Shown piece by piece: positions 4,675-5,484 of a DNA stretch of 5,484 nucleotides. Under the pieces are notes generated by a model. The model was given only the letters and a program-made list of their open reading frames with translations, was not told the DNA's origin and made no database searches. The position numbers were made by a program, and so were the translations under genes. Location: contig CAYSXZ010000060.1 of assembly GCA_964435235.1 (NCBI GenBank), positions 1-5,484 of the forward strand, in the 5' to 3' direction. Position 1 is the stretch's first letter; each line of letters starts with the position of its first letter. The stretch is from JAVZJR01 sp964435235 (GTDB taxonomy: Archaea > Micrarchaeota > Micrarchaeia > Anstonellales > Bilamarchaeaceae).

Positions 4675-5484
4675 CTAACCCAATCTACCCAAAATCCATG
4701 AAGAATATTTCTCTGGAATCTTTGCTCTGCGCATAGCCCTGCTTACTATGTCCTTTTCTTCTTTGCCGAAAGATTTTGTCAAGATAAGAACAACGAAATA
4801 AAGAGCGCATATGATGAAGAAAAGCAGGCCGAAGATAATAAGCTTGACCGCTTTGCTTACAAAAGCGCTGTCAATAAAATCAAGCGTTTTTTCAACATTC
4901 TCAAACGGTATGGAAGATAGAAGATTTGATATATAGTCGGACGATAGAGAGAGTAGCAAAGTACAAATTATCATAAGGGCGGTTGGTTTTATTACTTCTT
5001 TTGGAAAATCAAAGCCGAAAAGCCTTTTCGAATACCAAAAAGTCAAGCCAGTCATTAAAGCAAAGGATAATGCTGTTGCAAAAGCCGCGCCATTCATCCC
5101 ATATTGTAGAATTAGGAGATAATTCAAGATAACGTTTGCCAGTGCACAAACAGCACCAATCTTTAGCTCAACATCAAGTCTTCTCATAGCACCTATCGTC
5201 TTTAACGGAAGAAGAGAAAGCGAGAAAACAAAGAGTGCTATTATGTAGAGAATCAAAACGATCGCACCGCTTGCGTACTCCTCTCCATAAAATGCTCGAA
5301 GGAAAAATGCTGGAAAACTTGCAAGTAAGATGAAGAATGGTGCAGCTATCAAGATTGACCATTTCATTCCGATAGTAGTTGTTTTTCTCATCTCATCTAT
5401 CTTCCCTTTTCCAAAAAGTTCAGAGACCATCGGGAAGAAGATTGTTAGGAGGGCGCTGAATGGAAGAAGGAAAAGACCTGCAAA
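4675..5484 (-). CDS. Polysaccharide flippase (Wzx/MATE-type), C-terminal 269 residues
   Basis: The frame is open from the right edge (5484) to TAG at 4675-4677; the ATG at 5430 is internal, because the sequence before it (FAGLFLLPFSALLTIFFP) is still coding. It looks like the C-terminal half of a polysaccharide biosynthesis flippase of the MATE/MOP superfamily, proteins of roughly 450-500 residues with 12-14 membrane helices. Such proteins move lipid-linked sugars across the cytoplasmic membrane. About seven hydrophobic segments are visible, for example KWSILIAAPFFILLASF, ALANVILNYLLILQYG and KLIIFGLLFFIICALYF. The loop PMVSELFGKGKIDEMRK after a membrane helix, and NYLLILQYGMNGAAFATALS, are typical of the family. 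It converges on the AbiE operon with a 57-base gap. The flippase remnants at 1697-2012 and 3117-3169 are relatives. Its substrate cannot be told from sequence. Confidence 0.85.
   Translation of the reverse strand, partial: FAGLFLLPFSALLTIFFPMVSELFGKGKIDEMRKTTTIGMKWSILIAAPFFILLASFPAFFLRAFYGEEYASGAIVLILYIIALFVFSLSLLPLKTIGAMRRLDVELKIGAVCALANVILNYLLILQYGMNGAAFATALSFALMTGLTFWYSKRLFGFDFPKEVIKPTALMIICTLLLSLSSDYISNLLSSIPFENVEKTLDFIDSAFVSKAVKLIIFGLLFFIICALYFVVLILTKSFGKEEKDIVSRAMRRAKIPEKYSSWILGRLG

Overview
The window looks like archaeal chromosome, possibly from a DPANN-type or related lineage, though I cannot name the organism. Three things point to an archaeon. The two intact gene starts with readable promoters have a TATA-like box about 27 bases upstream of the ATG and no Shine-Dalgarno, which suggests leaderless transcripts. 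The 346-residue ATPase belongs to a family typical of archaea. The transposases resemble archaeal insertion-sequence types. TGA is used as a normal stop here.

Layout, left to right. Positions 1-168 (minus) hold the first 56 codons of an IS481-like transposase that runs off the left edge. Positions 215-1502 (minus) hold a decayed IS4-type DDE transposase with four single-base frameshifts and one in-frame TGA. Just upstream of its start (1509-1549) is a hairpin whose arm contains the likely ribosome-binding site. Positions 1697-2012 (plus) hold the C-terminal remnant of a polysaccharide flippase, frameshifted. It converges on, and overlaps by 11 bases, an intact archaeal AAA+ ATPase at 2002-3042 (minus). 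The ATPase promoter carries two tandem 20-base palindromic units directly upstream of its TATA box. Positions 3117-3169 (plus) hold a second, shorter copy of a flippase C-terminal tail, which converges on the C-terminal remnant of a different ATPase family (DUF4143 type) at 3177-3333 (minus). Positions 3404-4617 (plus) are an intact two-gene AbiE-type toxin-antitoxin operon, toxin gene first, with an inverted-repeat operator over its TATA box. Positions 4675-5484 (minus) are the last 269 codons of a third, apparently intact flippase that continues beyond the right edge.

Taken together this is an accessory, insertion-prone edge of what is probably a surface-polysaccharide or glycan locus. Three flippase 3' ends each face a different cargo gene convergently (ATPase, DUF4143 ATPase, AbiE). 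The only full-length intact genes are the ATPase and the AbiE pair; the flippase at the right edge is open as far as it is visible. There is no gene-free stretch longer than about 200 bases. I see no RNA gene, CRISPR array or replication origin. Nothing here is clearly a new biological system. The most distinctive signals are the paired palindromes before the ATPase, the repeated flippase-tail junctions, and the hairpin that could silence the transposase on read-through transcripts.
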